From NCBI GenBank assembly GCA_900556625.1, contig USPQ01000059.1:1-16274 (forward strand): DNA of 16,274 nt, written 5' to 3'. How positions within the stretch are numbered: the first letter of the stretch is position 1; each line of letters starts with the position of its first letter. This stretch comes from an uncultured Bacteroides sp. Its GTDB lineage: Bacteria > Bacteroidota > Bacteroidia > Bacteroidales > Bacteroidaceae. Both the position numbers and the translations under genes were made by a program. Positions 6,053 to 14,128 of this stretch are shown piece after piece. The notes beneath the pieces were generated by a model that worked only from the letters and a program-made list of their open reading frames with translations, did no database searches and had not been told where the DNA came from.

Positions 6053-7777
6053 TCAAAATGAACTGCAGTATTTTTGAATCAGCTCATCCACATTCGGATC
6101 TCCCAGTTCCTTAGCTTTCTTAAAGTTCCCGCAAGCCTCGTCCTTCTTCTGCAACTGTATCTGACAAAGCCCCAACAAGCGATAGGCTTCGGCATATTTC
6201 GGATCTGTTTTCAGCATGTCATTCAGAATACGAACCGCCTCTTCATAACGGCCTACGCGCAAATTCACCACTGCGTGTTCCGCCTGATAAGTCAAGTCGG
6301 CAGGATTCAGCTCGATAGCCTTAGCGATATCATCCAACGCACGCTGATACTGGCGGGCTTTCAGTGCCGCCTGCTCACGGTAATAATAGAATACATCATT
6401 CACTTGTCCTTTCACTGCGGTATGGTAGGCGTCATAATCAAGCATGGCATTCCGTGCCTGACCGGCCGCCATATTCATTTGCGCACGTTCCAGCAGATAA
6501 GGAGCCAACTCAGCGGTTATCGGCTGCGGACAACGGGCAATGCAACTATCCATCAATGTCAAGACCTCTTTCGGGTCGCTTTTCATCAATTCCTTTGTCT
6601 TGGCGGCACTGAAGAAGGTAGCGGGAGAAGCAAGATTGCTGGCGTTTACTTTCTCATAAGCAGCCAAAGCACCTGCATAGTCTTGCTTGGCAAACAGGAT
6701 ATCGCCTTCCATCTGAATGTAAACAGGCAACGGATCAATAGCTATCGCCTGACGGACATTCTCCAAAGCGGTATCATACGTCCAATCCTTATACGTCTTT
6801 TCCGGCTTGGACAGCTGGTAAGAATACATCATCTTACCTATATTATAATATGCATCGTCTTTCTTCTGAGCCACCTTCAACGCGCGGTTAAAGTCGTCAA
6901 CGGCTTTATCATACCAAGACTGGTCATCCTTGCCTTTGGCTATATAGTAATTCGCACGGCGGAGATACCCGTCCGCGTTGTTCGGGAACTGAGCGATAAA
7001 ATCATCCAAGAGTTCTCCATAGTCGTCTCCCGACATCTGAGAGGAAGCCATAAACAAATAGACCAATGCCTGGTCTTCCGTTTCGGGCAATCCCTTCCGG
7101 ATACCAATGCTTCTCAACGTTGCATCCCCCAGAGAAAGGGCATTGATCTTCTGCGCCATCGCAAAAGCCGCCCCTGCCGCATAACAAGTGGTTATCGTGT
7201 CCAGTCCCGACGACTTCTGCGCAATGCCGAACACCTGTCCTTCCGCGTTCATCACCGGACAGCTCACCATCTTGTCTTTCATCCGCATACTCAATGTATA
7301 ATAATGGTGCTCTCCCGCCACTTTGGATACCTCCTTCACCTTGCCTGAAACGCAGGCGATACTCTTCTGCGTGGAATAAGGAAGCATCCACGCATCACTT
7401 CCCACTGCCGGAGCAGCAGTCGCCACCACCAGCGCAGGCACTTTCTTTTCAGTAATTCCTACACGGAACTTTATGACATCATACATATCATTCGCTCCCA
7501 ATATCCGGCTGACCGGCATTTGCTTACCGTCCGCCGTCACGACCACCGCACGCTCCGCTCCCTTGAAAAGAGAAAAATCGGATAATGCCAGTCCGTCTTC
7601 GGAGACAAAAAATCCGTTACCGGTATTCAGCATTTTATCATTCTTATCGTAGGTCACGACCGAGAAGACCGCACGTTTCGCCTTCTCTACCCATTTAGGG
7701 GTCTGCGCCATGCTTCCCTGCACCAGAAAGAAAAGCGCCAAAGGTAGAATTAAAATCTTCTTCATAATATTACTCAT
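6053..7777 (-). CDS. Secreted degenerate trypsin-fold domain with TPR repeats
   Basis: 574 residues. Residues 1-25 look like a signal peptide (MKKILILPLALFF, cleavage after SMA), so the protein is probably periplasmic or exported. Residues about 30-215 resemble an HtrA/trypsin-like S1C fold: NTGNGFFVSEDGLALSD, a TADGKQ strand, YDVIKFRV and CPVMNAEGQVFGIAQ. The triad is not intact. The catalytic-His region (family TNxHV) reads LSDFSLFKG, and the catalytic-Ser region (family GNSGGP) reads KMVSCP; only Asp100 remains. From about 236 to the end there are several TPR units, clearest at about 464-497, 498-531 and 532-565 (for example AEAYRLLGLCQIQLQKKDEA). I infer a binding scaffold, not a protease. 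The ATG at 7777 overlaps the rlmB-like stop by 8 bases; the in-frame ATG at 7765, just after that stop, is an equally good start. Last gene of the dnaN-led run. Confidence 0.85.
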   Translation of the reverse strand: MSNIMKKILILPLALFFLVQGSMAQTPKWVEKAKRAVFSVVTYDKNDKMLNTGNGFFVSEDGLALSDFSLFKGAERAVVVTADGKQMPVSRILGANDMYDVIKFRVGITEKKVPALVVATAAPAVGSDAWMLPYSTQKSIACVSGKVKEVSKVAGEHHYYTLSMRMKDKMVSCPVMNAEGQVFGIAQKSSGLDTITTCYAAGAAFAMAQKINALSLGDATLRSIGIRKGLPETEDQALVYLFMASSQMSGDDYGELLDDFIAQFPNNADGYLRRANYYIAKGKDDQSWYDKAVDDFNRALKVAQKKDDAYYNIGKMMYSYQLSKPEKTYKDWTYDTALENVRQAIAIDPLPVYIQMEGDILFAKQDYAGALAAYEKVNASNLASPATFFSAAKTKELMKSDPKEVLTLMDSCIARCPQPITAELAPYLLERAQMNMAAGQARNAMLDYDAYHTAVKGQVNDVFYYYREQAALKARQYQRALDDIAKAIELNPADLTYQAEHAVVNLRVGRYEEAVRILNDMLKTDPKYAEAYRLLGLCQIQLQKKDEACGNFKKAKELGDPNVDELIQKYCSSF

Positions 7778-8513
7778 TGTTTCTTTGTTTCACCGCCTCG
7801 TAAATCAAGATACCCGCAGCTACGGAGACATTCAATGACTCGATAGTGCCCAGCATCGGTATCTTCACCCATTCGTCGCAGAGCGCCAGGTTATCGTATG
7901 ACACCCCTGTATCCTCCGCTCCCATAATGATGCACAAGGGTCCCGTGTAATCAGCTTTCGTATAATCGTAATCTCCCTTTTCGGTAGCCGCCACAATACG
8001 GAAGCCGCTGTCTTTCAGATACTGAAGCGTCGAGCGCAAGCTCTGTTCACGACATACGGGAAGCGTATGCAACGCTCCCGCCGATGTTTTCACCGCATCG
8101 GCATTTACCGACGCGCTGCCACGCGCGGGAATAATCACCGCATCTACGGCGGCACATTCGCAAGTACGGGCAATCGCGCCGAAATTGCGGACATCAGTCA
8201 CTCCGTCCAACATTACAAAAAACGGATTCTTGCCTTGCTCAAACAGGAAAGGAACAAGATCCTCCGTCTTCTGATAAGTCACGGAAGAAATGAAAGCGAT
8301 CACACCCTGATGATTCTTCCGGGTGATACGGTTGATACGCTCCACCGGAACACGCTGAACGGGTATCAGCGTACCTTTCAAAGCTGCAAAAAGCTCTTTG
8401 GAAAGATCACTCTGAATATCTTTCTTCACGAGGATTTTATCTATTTCTTTTCCAGCCTGAATGGCCTCTATCACGGCACGAACACCGAAAATCATTTCAC
8501 TTTTGTCAAGCAT
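7770..8513 (-). CDS. rlmB: SpoU/TrmH family 23S rRNA 2'-O-methyltransferase (RlmB type)
   Basis: 247 residues. An N-terminal substrate-binding part (IFGVRAVIEAIQAGKEIDKI, then a KNHQGVIAF turn at 66-74) is followed by a SPOUT methyltransferase domain with all three motifs: LDGVTDVRNFGAIARTCE (102-119, with Asn110 and Arg116), IIMGAEDTGVS (195-205), and IPMLGTIESLNVSVAAGI (218-235). It uses S-adenosylmethionine to methylate a ribose 2'-OH. RlmB methylates G2251 of 23S rRNA in E. coli; the exact target here cannot be read from sequence, so the gene name is by similarity. Downstream of recN with a 72-bp gap; overlaps the TPR gene start by 8 bases, which suggests translational coupling. Confidence 0.92.
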   Translation of the reverse strand: MLDKSEMIFGVRAVIEAIQAGKEIDKILVKKDIQSDLSKELFAALKGTLIPVQRVPVERINRITRKNHQGVIAFISSVTYQKTEDLVPFLFEQGKNPFFVMLDGVTDVRNFGAIARTCECAAVDAVIIPARGSASVNADAVKTSAGALHTLPVCREQSLRSTLQYLKDSGFRIVAATEKGDYDYTKADYTGPLCIIMGAEDTGVSYDNLALCDEWVKIPMLGTIESLNVSVAAGILIYEAVKQRNNE

Positions 8514-8558
8514 CTTATTTATTTACTATTGTACTATATTTACGAATTATTATTTATA

Positions 8559-8577
8559 CATTACCGTAACGGCAATG
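8559..8577 (-). other. Small hairpin between recN and the rlmB-like gene
   Basis: On the minus strand CATTGCCG and CGGTAATG pair around a 3-base loop, with one G-U pair in RNA. It starts 8 bases after the recN stop. It is followed by AT-rich sequence but no solid U tract, so it may stabilise the 3' end or cause partial termination; the remaining gap to the next ATG is too short to judge a promoter. Confidence 0.35.
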
Positions 8578-8585
8578 ACACACCG

Positions 8586-10247
8586 CTAATCGCTGTTCAA
8601 CAGCGCCTTAGCGTTGCTGAGCGCGGCTTCGGTCAAAGTGGCGCCACTCAACATATGGGCTATCTCCTCCACCCGCTCCTCATCAGTAAGACGGCGGATA
8701 TGGCTGTTGGTTTCCGTATCGCTATCTTTCTTGTACACCTTATAATGCGCCCGTCCACGAGCGGCAATCTGCGGCAGGTGGGTAATGCTGATCACCTGAC
8801 GGTTCTGCTCGCCCATCTCCTGCATCATATCCGCCATGCGGTCGGCTATCTCACCGGAAACTCCGGTATCTATCTCGTCAAACACGATGGTCGGCAACTT
8901 CACGGCTCCCGCAATCATGGCTTTGATGGAAAGCATGACACGAGCTATCTCACCCCCCGAAGCCACAGAAGAAATATTCTGCAATGTACCGTTCTTGTTG
9001 GCGGAAAACAAGAAGCTGACCGTATCTTCTCCCTGCAATCCGGGTTCTTTCTTCAATCCCATCTCCACCTGGAAACGGACATTCGGCATTCCCAACGGAA
9101 TCAGGCGGGTGGCCAACTGCTTTTCCACCTCACGGGCAGCCTTGACGCGGGCTTTGGTCAGCAAGGCAGCCTGCTGCTTCACCTGTTTGAACTGTTCCTC
9201 CTTGCGGGCGGTCCATTCGGCAATCCGTTCATCGTATGAAGTGATGTCGGACAGTTTGACACGGTATTCTTCCGTCAAAGCCAGCAACTCATCAAGCGTC
9301 TGTACCCGATGTTTCTGCTGCAAGGAATAAATCAAGTTCAGACGCTCGTTCACTTCCTCCAGCCGTGCCGGGTTGAACTCCACCGATTCACCCTGCGAAG
9401 AGATTTCATGCGCGATATCTTTCAGTTCGATATAAGCGCTCTCCATACGTTCCGCCAGTTCTTTGGCAGGCTGGTAGACTTTTTGCAGATTGTTCAGCGT
9501 GTTCAGATTGTCCTTCAGATAAGAAAGCAGTCCGCCTTCGTCTGAGGCGAACACCTGCTCCACCCGGTAAAGCCCTGCCTTGATTTCCTCCGCATGGCTC
9601 AGTATTTCAGCTTCCTGTTCCAACTCCTCCTGCTCTCCTTCCACAAGACGGGCTTCTTCGAGTTGCTCCAACTGGAAACGGATGTAATCTTCGTCCGAAC
9701 GGCTTTTCTCGGCAAGCGAGACTAACTCCGCCAATTCGCGTTCCGTCTGTTTCCATCCGGCATAACAGGTGTGGTATTTCTCCAACGCAGTGTCGTTATG
9801 CGCCAGAATATCAAGCACATTCAGCTGAAAGCCTTCCTTGTTGAGCAGCAGATTCTGATGCTGTGAATGCACGTCAATCAACCGCTCTCCCAACTCCTTC
9901 ACCTGCGCCAACGAAGCGGGCGTATCATTGATAAACGCCCGACTCTTACCGGACGCCTGCACTTCACGACGCAAAATGCACTCTTCATCATATTCCAGCT
10001 CATTGTCTTCAAAAAACGGGCGCATCCCATAAGCCGATATATCAAAACGAGCTTCTATGATACATTTAGAAGCTCCGCGACGAATTGACTTCACATCGGC
10101 ACGCTGTCCGAGCAGCAGCCCGATGGCTCCCAGAATAATTGATTTCCCGGCTCCCGTCTCACCTGTAATAACGGAAAAGCCGGTGTCGAAACTAATATCC
10201 AGTTTCTCTATCAATGCGTAATTCTGAATGTATAGTGAACGTAACAT
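8586..10247 (-). CDS. recN: DNA repair protein RecN
   Basis: 553 residues, the normal size for RecN, an SMC-like ATPase acting early in double-strand break repair. The N-terminus LRSLYIQNYALIEKLDISF leads to Walker A GETGAGKS at 29-36 and GLLLGQRADVKSIRRG. The middle (about 160-370) is charged and heptad-like, consistent with the short coiled coil. The C-terminal half carries the ABC signature SGGE at 430-433, Walker B TIVFDEID at 453-460 with DTGVSGEIADRMADM after it, and the switch region SITHLPQIAARG. It starts 23 bases after the coaBC stop, with only the heptamer repeat between them, so no separate promoter is likely. Confidence 0.97.
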   Translation of the reverse strand: MLRSLYIQNYALIEKLDISFDTGFSVITGETGAGKSIILGAIGLLLGQRADVKSIRRGASKCIIEARFDISAYGMRPFFEDNELEYDEECILRREVQASGKSRAFINDTPASLAQVKELGERLIDVHSQHQNLLLNKEGFQLNVLDILAHNDTALEKYHTCYAGWKQTERELAELVSLAEKSRSDEDYIRFQLEQLEEARLVEGEQEELEQEAEILSHAEEIKAGLYRVEQVFASDEGGLLSYLKDNLNTLNNLQKVYQPAKELAERMESAYIELKDIAHEISSQGESVEFNPARLEEVNERLNLIYSLQQKHRVQTLDELLALTEEYRVKLSDITSYDERIAEWTARKEEQFKQVKQQAALLTKARVKAAREVEKQLATRLIPLGMPNVRFQVEMGLKKEPGLQGEDTVSFLFSANKNGTLQNISSVASGGEIARVMLSIKAMIAGAVKLPTIVFDEIDTGVSGEIADRMADMMQEMGEQNRQVISITHLPQIAARGRAHYKVYKKDSDTETNSHIRRLTDEERVEEIAHMLSGATLTEAALSNAKALLNSD

Positions 10248-10255
10248 TTGAATAA

Positions 10256-10290
10256 GTTGAGAGTTGAGAGTTAAGAATTGAGAGTTAAGT
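10256..10290. repeat. 7-bp tandem repeat at the coaBC-recN junction
   Basis: Five 7-bp units in a row. In register the units are GAGAGTT (10259-10265, 10266-10272, 10280-10286) and AAGAATT (10273-10279), flanked by partial units. On the coding (minus) strand it is pyrimidine-rich. It fills the whole gap between recN and coaBC and extends into coaBC, where it encodes the last residues and the stop. The unit AAGAATT also occurs in the inverted repeat at 1632-1690. Confidence 0.85.
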
Positions 10291-11488
10291 GTTTTAATTC
10301 ATCAGACAGGCGGTCGATGATATCCCGTGCCACTTCCGCCTTCGACTTGAGCGGATAGTCGGTACGGCCTTTCCGGTCGATGATACTGATTTTGTTGGTA
10401 TCATGACGGAAACCGGCTCCCGCGTCGTTCAGAGAGTTGAGCACGATAAAATCGAAATTCTTCCGTTCGAGTTTTCCTTCGGCATTCTGCTGCTCGTTGT
10501 TCGTTTCGAGGGCAAAGCCTACCAACAACTGGTCTTTTCTTTTGACAGCCCCCAGACTGGCGGCAATATCCTTGGTTGCCCGAAGATGCAGCGTCAGCTC
10601 TTCTTCTTTCTCGCGCTTGATCTTCTTGCCGGCCACCATTTCCGGACGGAAATCGGCTACTGCGGCACACAGTATGGCTGCGTCGGAATCGAAGAAACAC
10701 GCTTGCGAAGCCGCATACATTTCCTCCGCCGATTCCACATCGATCCGGCGAATACGGGAGTGCCGCGTTTCCAGTTGCACGGGACCCGCAATCAACGTCA
10801 CCTCCGCACCACGACGGGCGCATTCTTCCGCCAAAGCAAATCCCATCTTTCCGGAAGAATAGTTGCCGATGAAACGGACGGGATCAATCTTCTCGTACGT
10901 CGGTCCGGCTGTAATCATGACCTTCTTTCCTTTCAACTCACCGTTTGCGGCAAAAAACTCGTCCAATACCCGGATGATATTTTCCGGTTCTTCCATCCTT
11001 CCCTTCCCCACCAAGTGGCTGGCAAGCTCTCCCGTGCCCGGCTCGATGATATGATTGCCGAACGAACGGAGAATATCCAGATTCTTCTGGGTAGAAGGAT
11101 GCGCATACATATCGAGATCCATTGCCGGAGCGACAAACACCGGAGCTTTGGCCGAAAAATAGGTTGTAATCAGCATATTGTCGGCTATCCCGTTTGCCAT
11201 CTTGCCGATGGTAGAGGCGGTGGCGGGAGCAATCAACATGGCATCCGCCCACAGCCCCAAGTCTACGTGGCTGTTCCACGTTCCGTCGCGCTGTGCAAAG
11301 AACTCGCTGATGACCGGCTTGCTGGTCAACGCCGAAAGAGTGATGGGAGTAATAAATTCTTTTCCCGCCGGAGTAATCACGACCTGCACTTCCGCTCCCT
11401 GCCTGATAAGCCCACGAATGATGTAGCAAGCCTTGTACGCGGCAATACTGCCGGTAATTCCAAGAATTATCTTTTTTCCTTTTAGCAT
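10271..11488 (-). CDS. coaBC: Bifunctional CoaBC: PPC decarboxylase and PPC synthetase
   Basis: 405 residues, normal size for the Dfp/CoaBC fusion that turns 4'-phosphopantothenate into 4'-phosphopantetheine for CoA. CoaC half (1-185): flavin-binding start GKKIILGITGSIAAYKAC, catalytic His in NSHVDLG (His74), IAPATASTIGKMANGIADN, and the PAMDLDMY motif (121-128; family PxMNxxMW). CoaB half: ITAGPTYEKIDPVRFIGN, YSSGKMG (210-216), LCAAVADFRP (273-282) and KKIKREKE (288-295). The CoaC flap reads GELASHLVGKGRM, with Ser157 where E. coli has the catalytic Cys158 of its ACG triplet. The C-terminus (TLNS) is encoded by the heptamer repeat. Start: ATG at 11488 overlaps the exonuclease stop by one base (TAATG), which suggests translational coupling. 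Confidence 0.96.
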   Translation of the reverse strand: MLKGKKIILGITGSIAAYKACYIIRGLIRQGAEVQVVITPAGKEFITPITLSALTSKPVISEFFAQRDGTWNSHVDLGLWADAMLIAPATASTIGKMANGIADNMLITTYFSAKAPVFVAPAMDLDMYAHPSTQKNLDILRSFGNHIIEPGTGELASHLVGKGRMEEPENIIRVLDEFFAANGELKGKKVMITAGPTYEKIDPVRFIGNYSSGKMGFALAEECARRGAEVTLIAGPVQLETRHSRIRRIDVESAEEMYAASQACFFDSDAAILCAAVADFRPEMVAGKKIKREKEEELTLHLRATKDIAASLGAVKRKDQLLVGFALETNNEQQNAEGKLERKNFDFIVLNSLNDAGAGFRHDTNKISIIDRKGRTDYPLKSKAEVARDIIDRLSDELKHLTLNS

Positions 11489-12267
11489 TATTTCGTTATC
11501 AGATTGCTCATTTCACGCAGACGGATTTTTGTCAATACCGCTTTCGTATTCAGCGTGAAATCACTGTTCAAAATCCAACTGTAATATCCGGGATCTTTCT
11601 TCAAGACCTCAGCTACAGACATTCCTTTGTACTTTCCGAAGTTGAACACTTCCACTCCATTATCATCATAGACCATGCGACCGGCAAAGTCTACATTCTT
11701 GGAATAGCTGGAGTAGTCCGCCAAAAACGCAATATCGTTCTGCAACTCGTCATAGCGGTCGAGTTGCGCTTTCAGCACCTCATAAGTGGCACGTGTGTCC
11801 GCCTCCGCCGTATGCGCGTCCTCCAGATTCTTTTCGCAGTAGAATTTGTAGGCTGCCGAAAGGGTGCGTTGCTCCATTTTGTGGAAAATCACCTGCACGT
11901 CCACAAATTTGCGCTTCGTCATGTCGATATCCACTCCCGCACGCAGAAATTCTTCCGCCAGCACAGGAATGTCGAAACGGTTGGAGTTGAATCCTGCCAG
12001 ATCGCATCCTTCAATGTCACGGGCAATGTTCTTTGCCACTTCCTTGAAAGTAGGGCAATCCGCTACGTCCGCATCGTAAATGCCATGCACGGCGGAAGAG
12101 GCTTCGGGAATATGCATCTCCGGATTGATACGCAAAGTCTTGGCTTCCTCATTCCCGTTCGGATAAACTTTCAAATAACAGATTTCAACAATACGGTCTG
12201 TGTTGATATTGGTTCCGGTCGTCTCAAGATCGAAAAAGACGATGGGATTTTTCAAATTTAATTTCAT
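11488..12267 (-). CDS. DEDDh 3'-5' exonuclease (DnaQ/epsilon-like) with C-terminal GKYKG module
   Basis: 259 residues. An RNase H-like exonuclease domain at 1-170 has all five acidic/histidine residues: FFDLETTG with Asp13 and Glu15, FNSNRFDIP with Asp99, and EDAHTAEADT with His152 and Asp157, so it should be active on DNA or RNA 3' ends. The HGI motif after SSAV at 57-60 fits the epsilon-type fold. After it comes a spacer and a conserved-looking C-terminal module at about 205-243: FNFGKYKG, KKDPGYYSWI and NSDFTLNTK. I know this module from annotated Bacteroidota exonucleases but not its function. Between dnaN and coaBC on the same strand; a proofreading or repair role is inferred, and I saw no clear clamp-binding peptide. 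Confidence 0.93.
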   Translation of the reverse strand: MKLNLKNPIVFFDLETTGTNINTDRIVEICYLKVYPNGNEEAKTLRINPEMHIPEASSAVHGIYDADVADCPTFKEVAKNIARDIEGCDLAGFNSNRFDIPVLAEEFLRAGVDIDMTKRKFVDVQVIFHKMEQRTLSAAYKFYCEKNLEDAHTAEADTRATYEVLKAQLDRYDELQNDIAFLADYSSYSKNVDFAGRMVYDDNGVEVFNFGKYKGMSVAEVLKKDPGYYSWILNSDFTLNTKAVLTKIRLREMSNLITK

Positions 12268-12285
12268 TTCTGGTTATTTTTTCGT

Positions 12286-12373
<88 letters not shown>

Positions 12374-12376
12374 TAA

Positions 12377-13501
12377 TTAATCATTCAACATCATCGGCAT
12401 CAGCAACATCAGCAAGTCTTCGTTCTCTTCCTGCTCTACGGGAATGATTACTCCGGCTCGTGAGGGATCGGCCAATTCGATAATAACTTCGTCTGCGGAA
12501 ATGTTGTTCAGGATGTCGATCAGGAACGTAGATTTGAATCCGATACTCATGGCAGCTCCCGCATATTGGCACACCTGTGTTTCTTCGGCAGAGGTGGAGA
12601 AGTCGATGTCCTGTGCGGAAATGACAATCTGGTTTTCCTGCATACGGAGTTTAATCAAGCTGCTTGCCTGCGAGGAGAAGATAGACACACGGCGCAAAGC
12701 TCCCATCAGCTGCTGGCGGTCTACGGTCAACTTGTGAGGGTTATTTTGAGGAATTACCGAGTTGTAGTTCGGATAACGCCCTTCGATCAGACGGCAAACC
12801 ATGCGATAGCTTTCGAGCATGAACACAGCGTTGCGTTCGTCGAATTCGATTGTCACCATGCCCTGTTCTTTCGGCAGAAGATTCTTGAGCAGCGTAGCCG
12901 GTTTCTTCGGCAGGATGAACGCCGCACGCTCGTTGCCTTTAGCCGCCAATGTCTTGCAACGCACCAGCTTATGACCGTCCGATGCGACCATCGTGATGTC
13001 TTCTGTCGTAATATCAAAATAAATACCGTTCATCACCGGACGGAGTTCGTCGTCGGCAGTTGCGAATACCGAGCGGTTGATACCTCCCAGAAGCACTTCC
13101 GCTTCCATCTCCACGCGAACTGCATTGTCTCCCAATGTAGCCGACTGAGGGAATTCGTCCGCATTCTGTCCCATCAGACTATATTTTCCGTTCTGATACT
13201 GCACCGTAATTTCATAATTGTCCGGGTTGACATCAAACGTCAATGGCTGTTCCGGAATCTCTTTCAATGCATCCAGCAACGTTTTCGCCACTACGGCAAA
13301 ACGTCCGTTCGTATCGCTTTCATTCACTTCTACGGTAGTAACCATCGTTGTCTCGCTGTCGGATACGGTGACAGACAATGTTCCATCTTCCAGTTCGAAG
13401 AGAAAACAATCGAGGATAGGCAATGCGTTTTTCGAATTGATCACGCGGCTTATAGCCTGTAAATGGCTAGAAAGAGCAGTACTTGAAACGATAAATTTCA
13501 T
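12377..13501 (-). CDS. dnaN: DNA polymerase III beta sliding clamp
   Basis: 374 residues, close to the usual 366-375 for the homodimeric clamp that tethers replicative and repair polymerases to DNA. Recognised by the start MKFIVSSTALSSHLQAISRV, the SKNALPILDCFLFEL segment, GKYSLMGQNADEFP in domain 1, RPVMNGIYFDI and SDGHKLVRC in domain 2, EGRYPNYNSVIP between domains, and the C-terminal MPMM residues near the partner-binding pocket (family MPMR). Three clamp domains of about 120 residues fit the length. It is not next to dnaA or a visible origin here. It leads the minus-strand run of six genes and is divergent from the DUF3127 gene. Confidence 0.97.
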   Translation of the reverse strand: MKFIVSSTALSSHLQAISRVINSKNALPILDCFLFELEDGTLSVTVSDSETTMVTTVEVNESDTNGRFAVVAKTLLDALKEIPEQPLTFDVNPDNYEITVQYQNGKYSLMGQNADEFPQSATLGDNAVRVEMEAEVLLGGINRSVFATADDELRPVMNGIYFDITTEDITMVASDGHKLVRCKTLAAKGNERAAFILPKKPATLLKNLLPKEQGMVTIEFDERNAVFMLESYRMVCRLIEGRYPNYNSVIPQNNPHKLTVDRQQLMGALRRVSIFSSQASSLIKLRMQENQIVISAQDIDFSTSAEETQVCQYAGAAMSIGFKSTFLIDILNNISADEVIIELADPSRAGVIIPVEQEENEDLLMLLMPMMLND

Positions 13502-13539
13502 ATATTTTCGTGTATTTAAGTTTTAAATATTCTAACGCA

Positions 13540-13575
13540 CAAAGTTACGAAAAAAGATTCGGGCAACCCAACAAA
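13540..13575 (-). promoter_or_regulatory. Likely dnaN promoter
   Basis: The -7 box is TAACTTTG (complement of 13540-13547), an exact match to the Bacteroides consensus. A TTTG lies at the complement of 13572-13575; its 24-base spacing is slightly longer than the usual 19-23. The predicted start is near 13533, giving a leader of about 30 bases. This is probably the promoter for the whole dnaN-to-TPR run. Confidence 0.55.
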
Positions 13576-13593
13576 ACAAAAGAAAAAACAGTC

Positions 13594-13630
13594 TTTGTGT
13601 GAGGGATATTCCTAAAAAGTCGTAACTTCG
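13594..13630 (+). promoter_or_regulatory. Likely promoter of the DUF3127 gene
   Basis: TTTG at 13594-13597 and TAACTTCG at 13623-13630 (7 of 8 match to TAnnTTTG), 25 bases apart. It faces away from the dnaN promoter in the same 152-bp gap. Predicted leader is about 15-20 bases. The long spacing and one mismatch keep confidence low. Confidence 0.4.
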
Positions 13631-13653
13631 CCGCAGAATTTAAATTAATCGCA

Positions 13654-14028
13654 ATGGAATTTACAGGAAAAATCATCGCTATTCTCCCTCCGAGAGGTGG
13701 AGTATCAAGAACAAGCGGCAACGAGTGGAAATCGCAAGAGTTCGTTATCGAAAATCACGACCAATATCCGCGTAAAATGTGTTTCGACGTATTCGGCGCG
13801 GACAAAATCGAGCAGTTCAATATTCAGATGGGCGAAGAACTGACCGTATCATTTGATGTTGACGCCCGTCAATGGCAGGACCGTTGGTTCAACAGTATCC
13901 GTGCATGGAAAGTCGAACGTGTAGGCGCAGGCACTCCAATGGCTCCGGGTGCTCCCGTTCCTCCTCCGGCTCCGTCCGCTACTCCGGAATTTACTCCGGG
14001 CGACGCAAAAGACGATCTGCCTTTCTAA
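13654..14028 (+). CDS. DUF3127 protein, SSB-like OB-fold with acidic C-terminal tip
   Basis: 124 residues. Residues 1-90 match my recollection of DUF3127, a Bacteroidota family: MEFTGKIIAILPPR at the start, WKSQEFVIEN (25-34), QYPRKMCFDVFG (37-48), GEELTVSFDVDARQW (60-74) and RWFNSIRAWKVERV (77-90). The alternating strands fit a small OB fold. Residues 91-115 are a Gly/Pro/Ala-rich flexible linker, and the last five are DDLPF, closely like the acidic tip (DDDIPF) by which SSB recruits repair and replication partners. I infer single-stranded nucleic acid binding; this is not shown by the sequence alone. Divergent from dnaN and followed by a strong terminator, so it is a single-gene unit. Confidence 0.88.
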   Translation: MEFTGKIIAILPPRGGVSRTSGNEWKSQEFVIENHDQYPRKMCFDVFGADKIEQFNIQMGEELTVSFDVDARQWQDRWFNSIRAWKVERVGAGTPMAPGAPVPPPAPSATPEFTPGDAKDDLPF

Positions 14029-14062
14029 ACAAAAAAAAATCAAGGCGTAACGATACGCACTG

Positions 14063-14104
14063 AAAAACTCCCGGTGAATTTGATTTTTGCCGGGAGTTTT
14101 TTTT
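14063..14104 (+). terminator. Intrinsic terminator of the DUF3127 gene
   Basis: AAAAACTCCCGG (14063-14074) pairs with CCGGGAGTTTTT (14090-14101) around a 15-base loop, followed by a run of eight T residues (14097-14104). It starts 34 bases after the stop codon and is a classical strong hairpin for plus-strand transcription. Confidence 0.92.
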
Positions 14105-14128
14105 ATGCCCGCACTTTGTAAAGATTCC

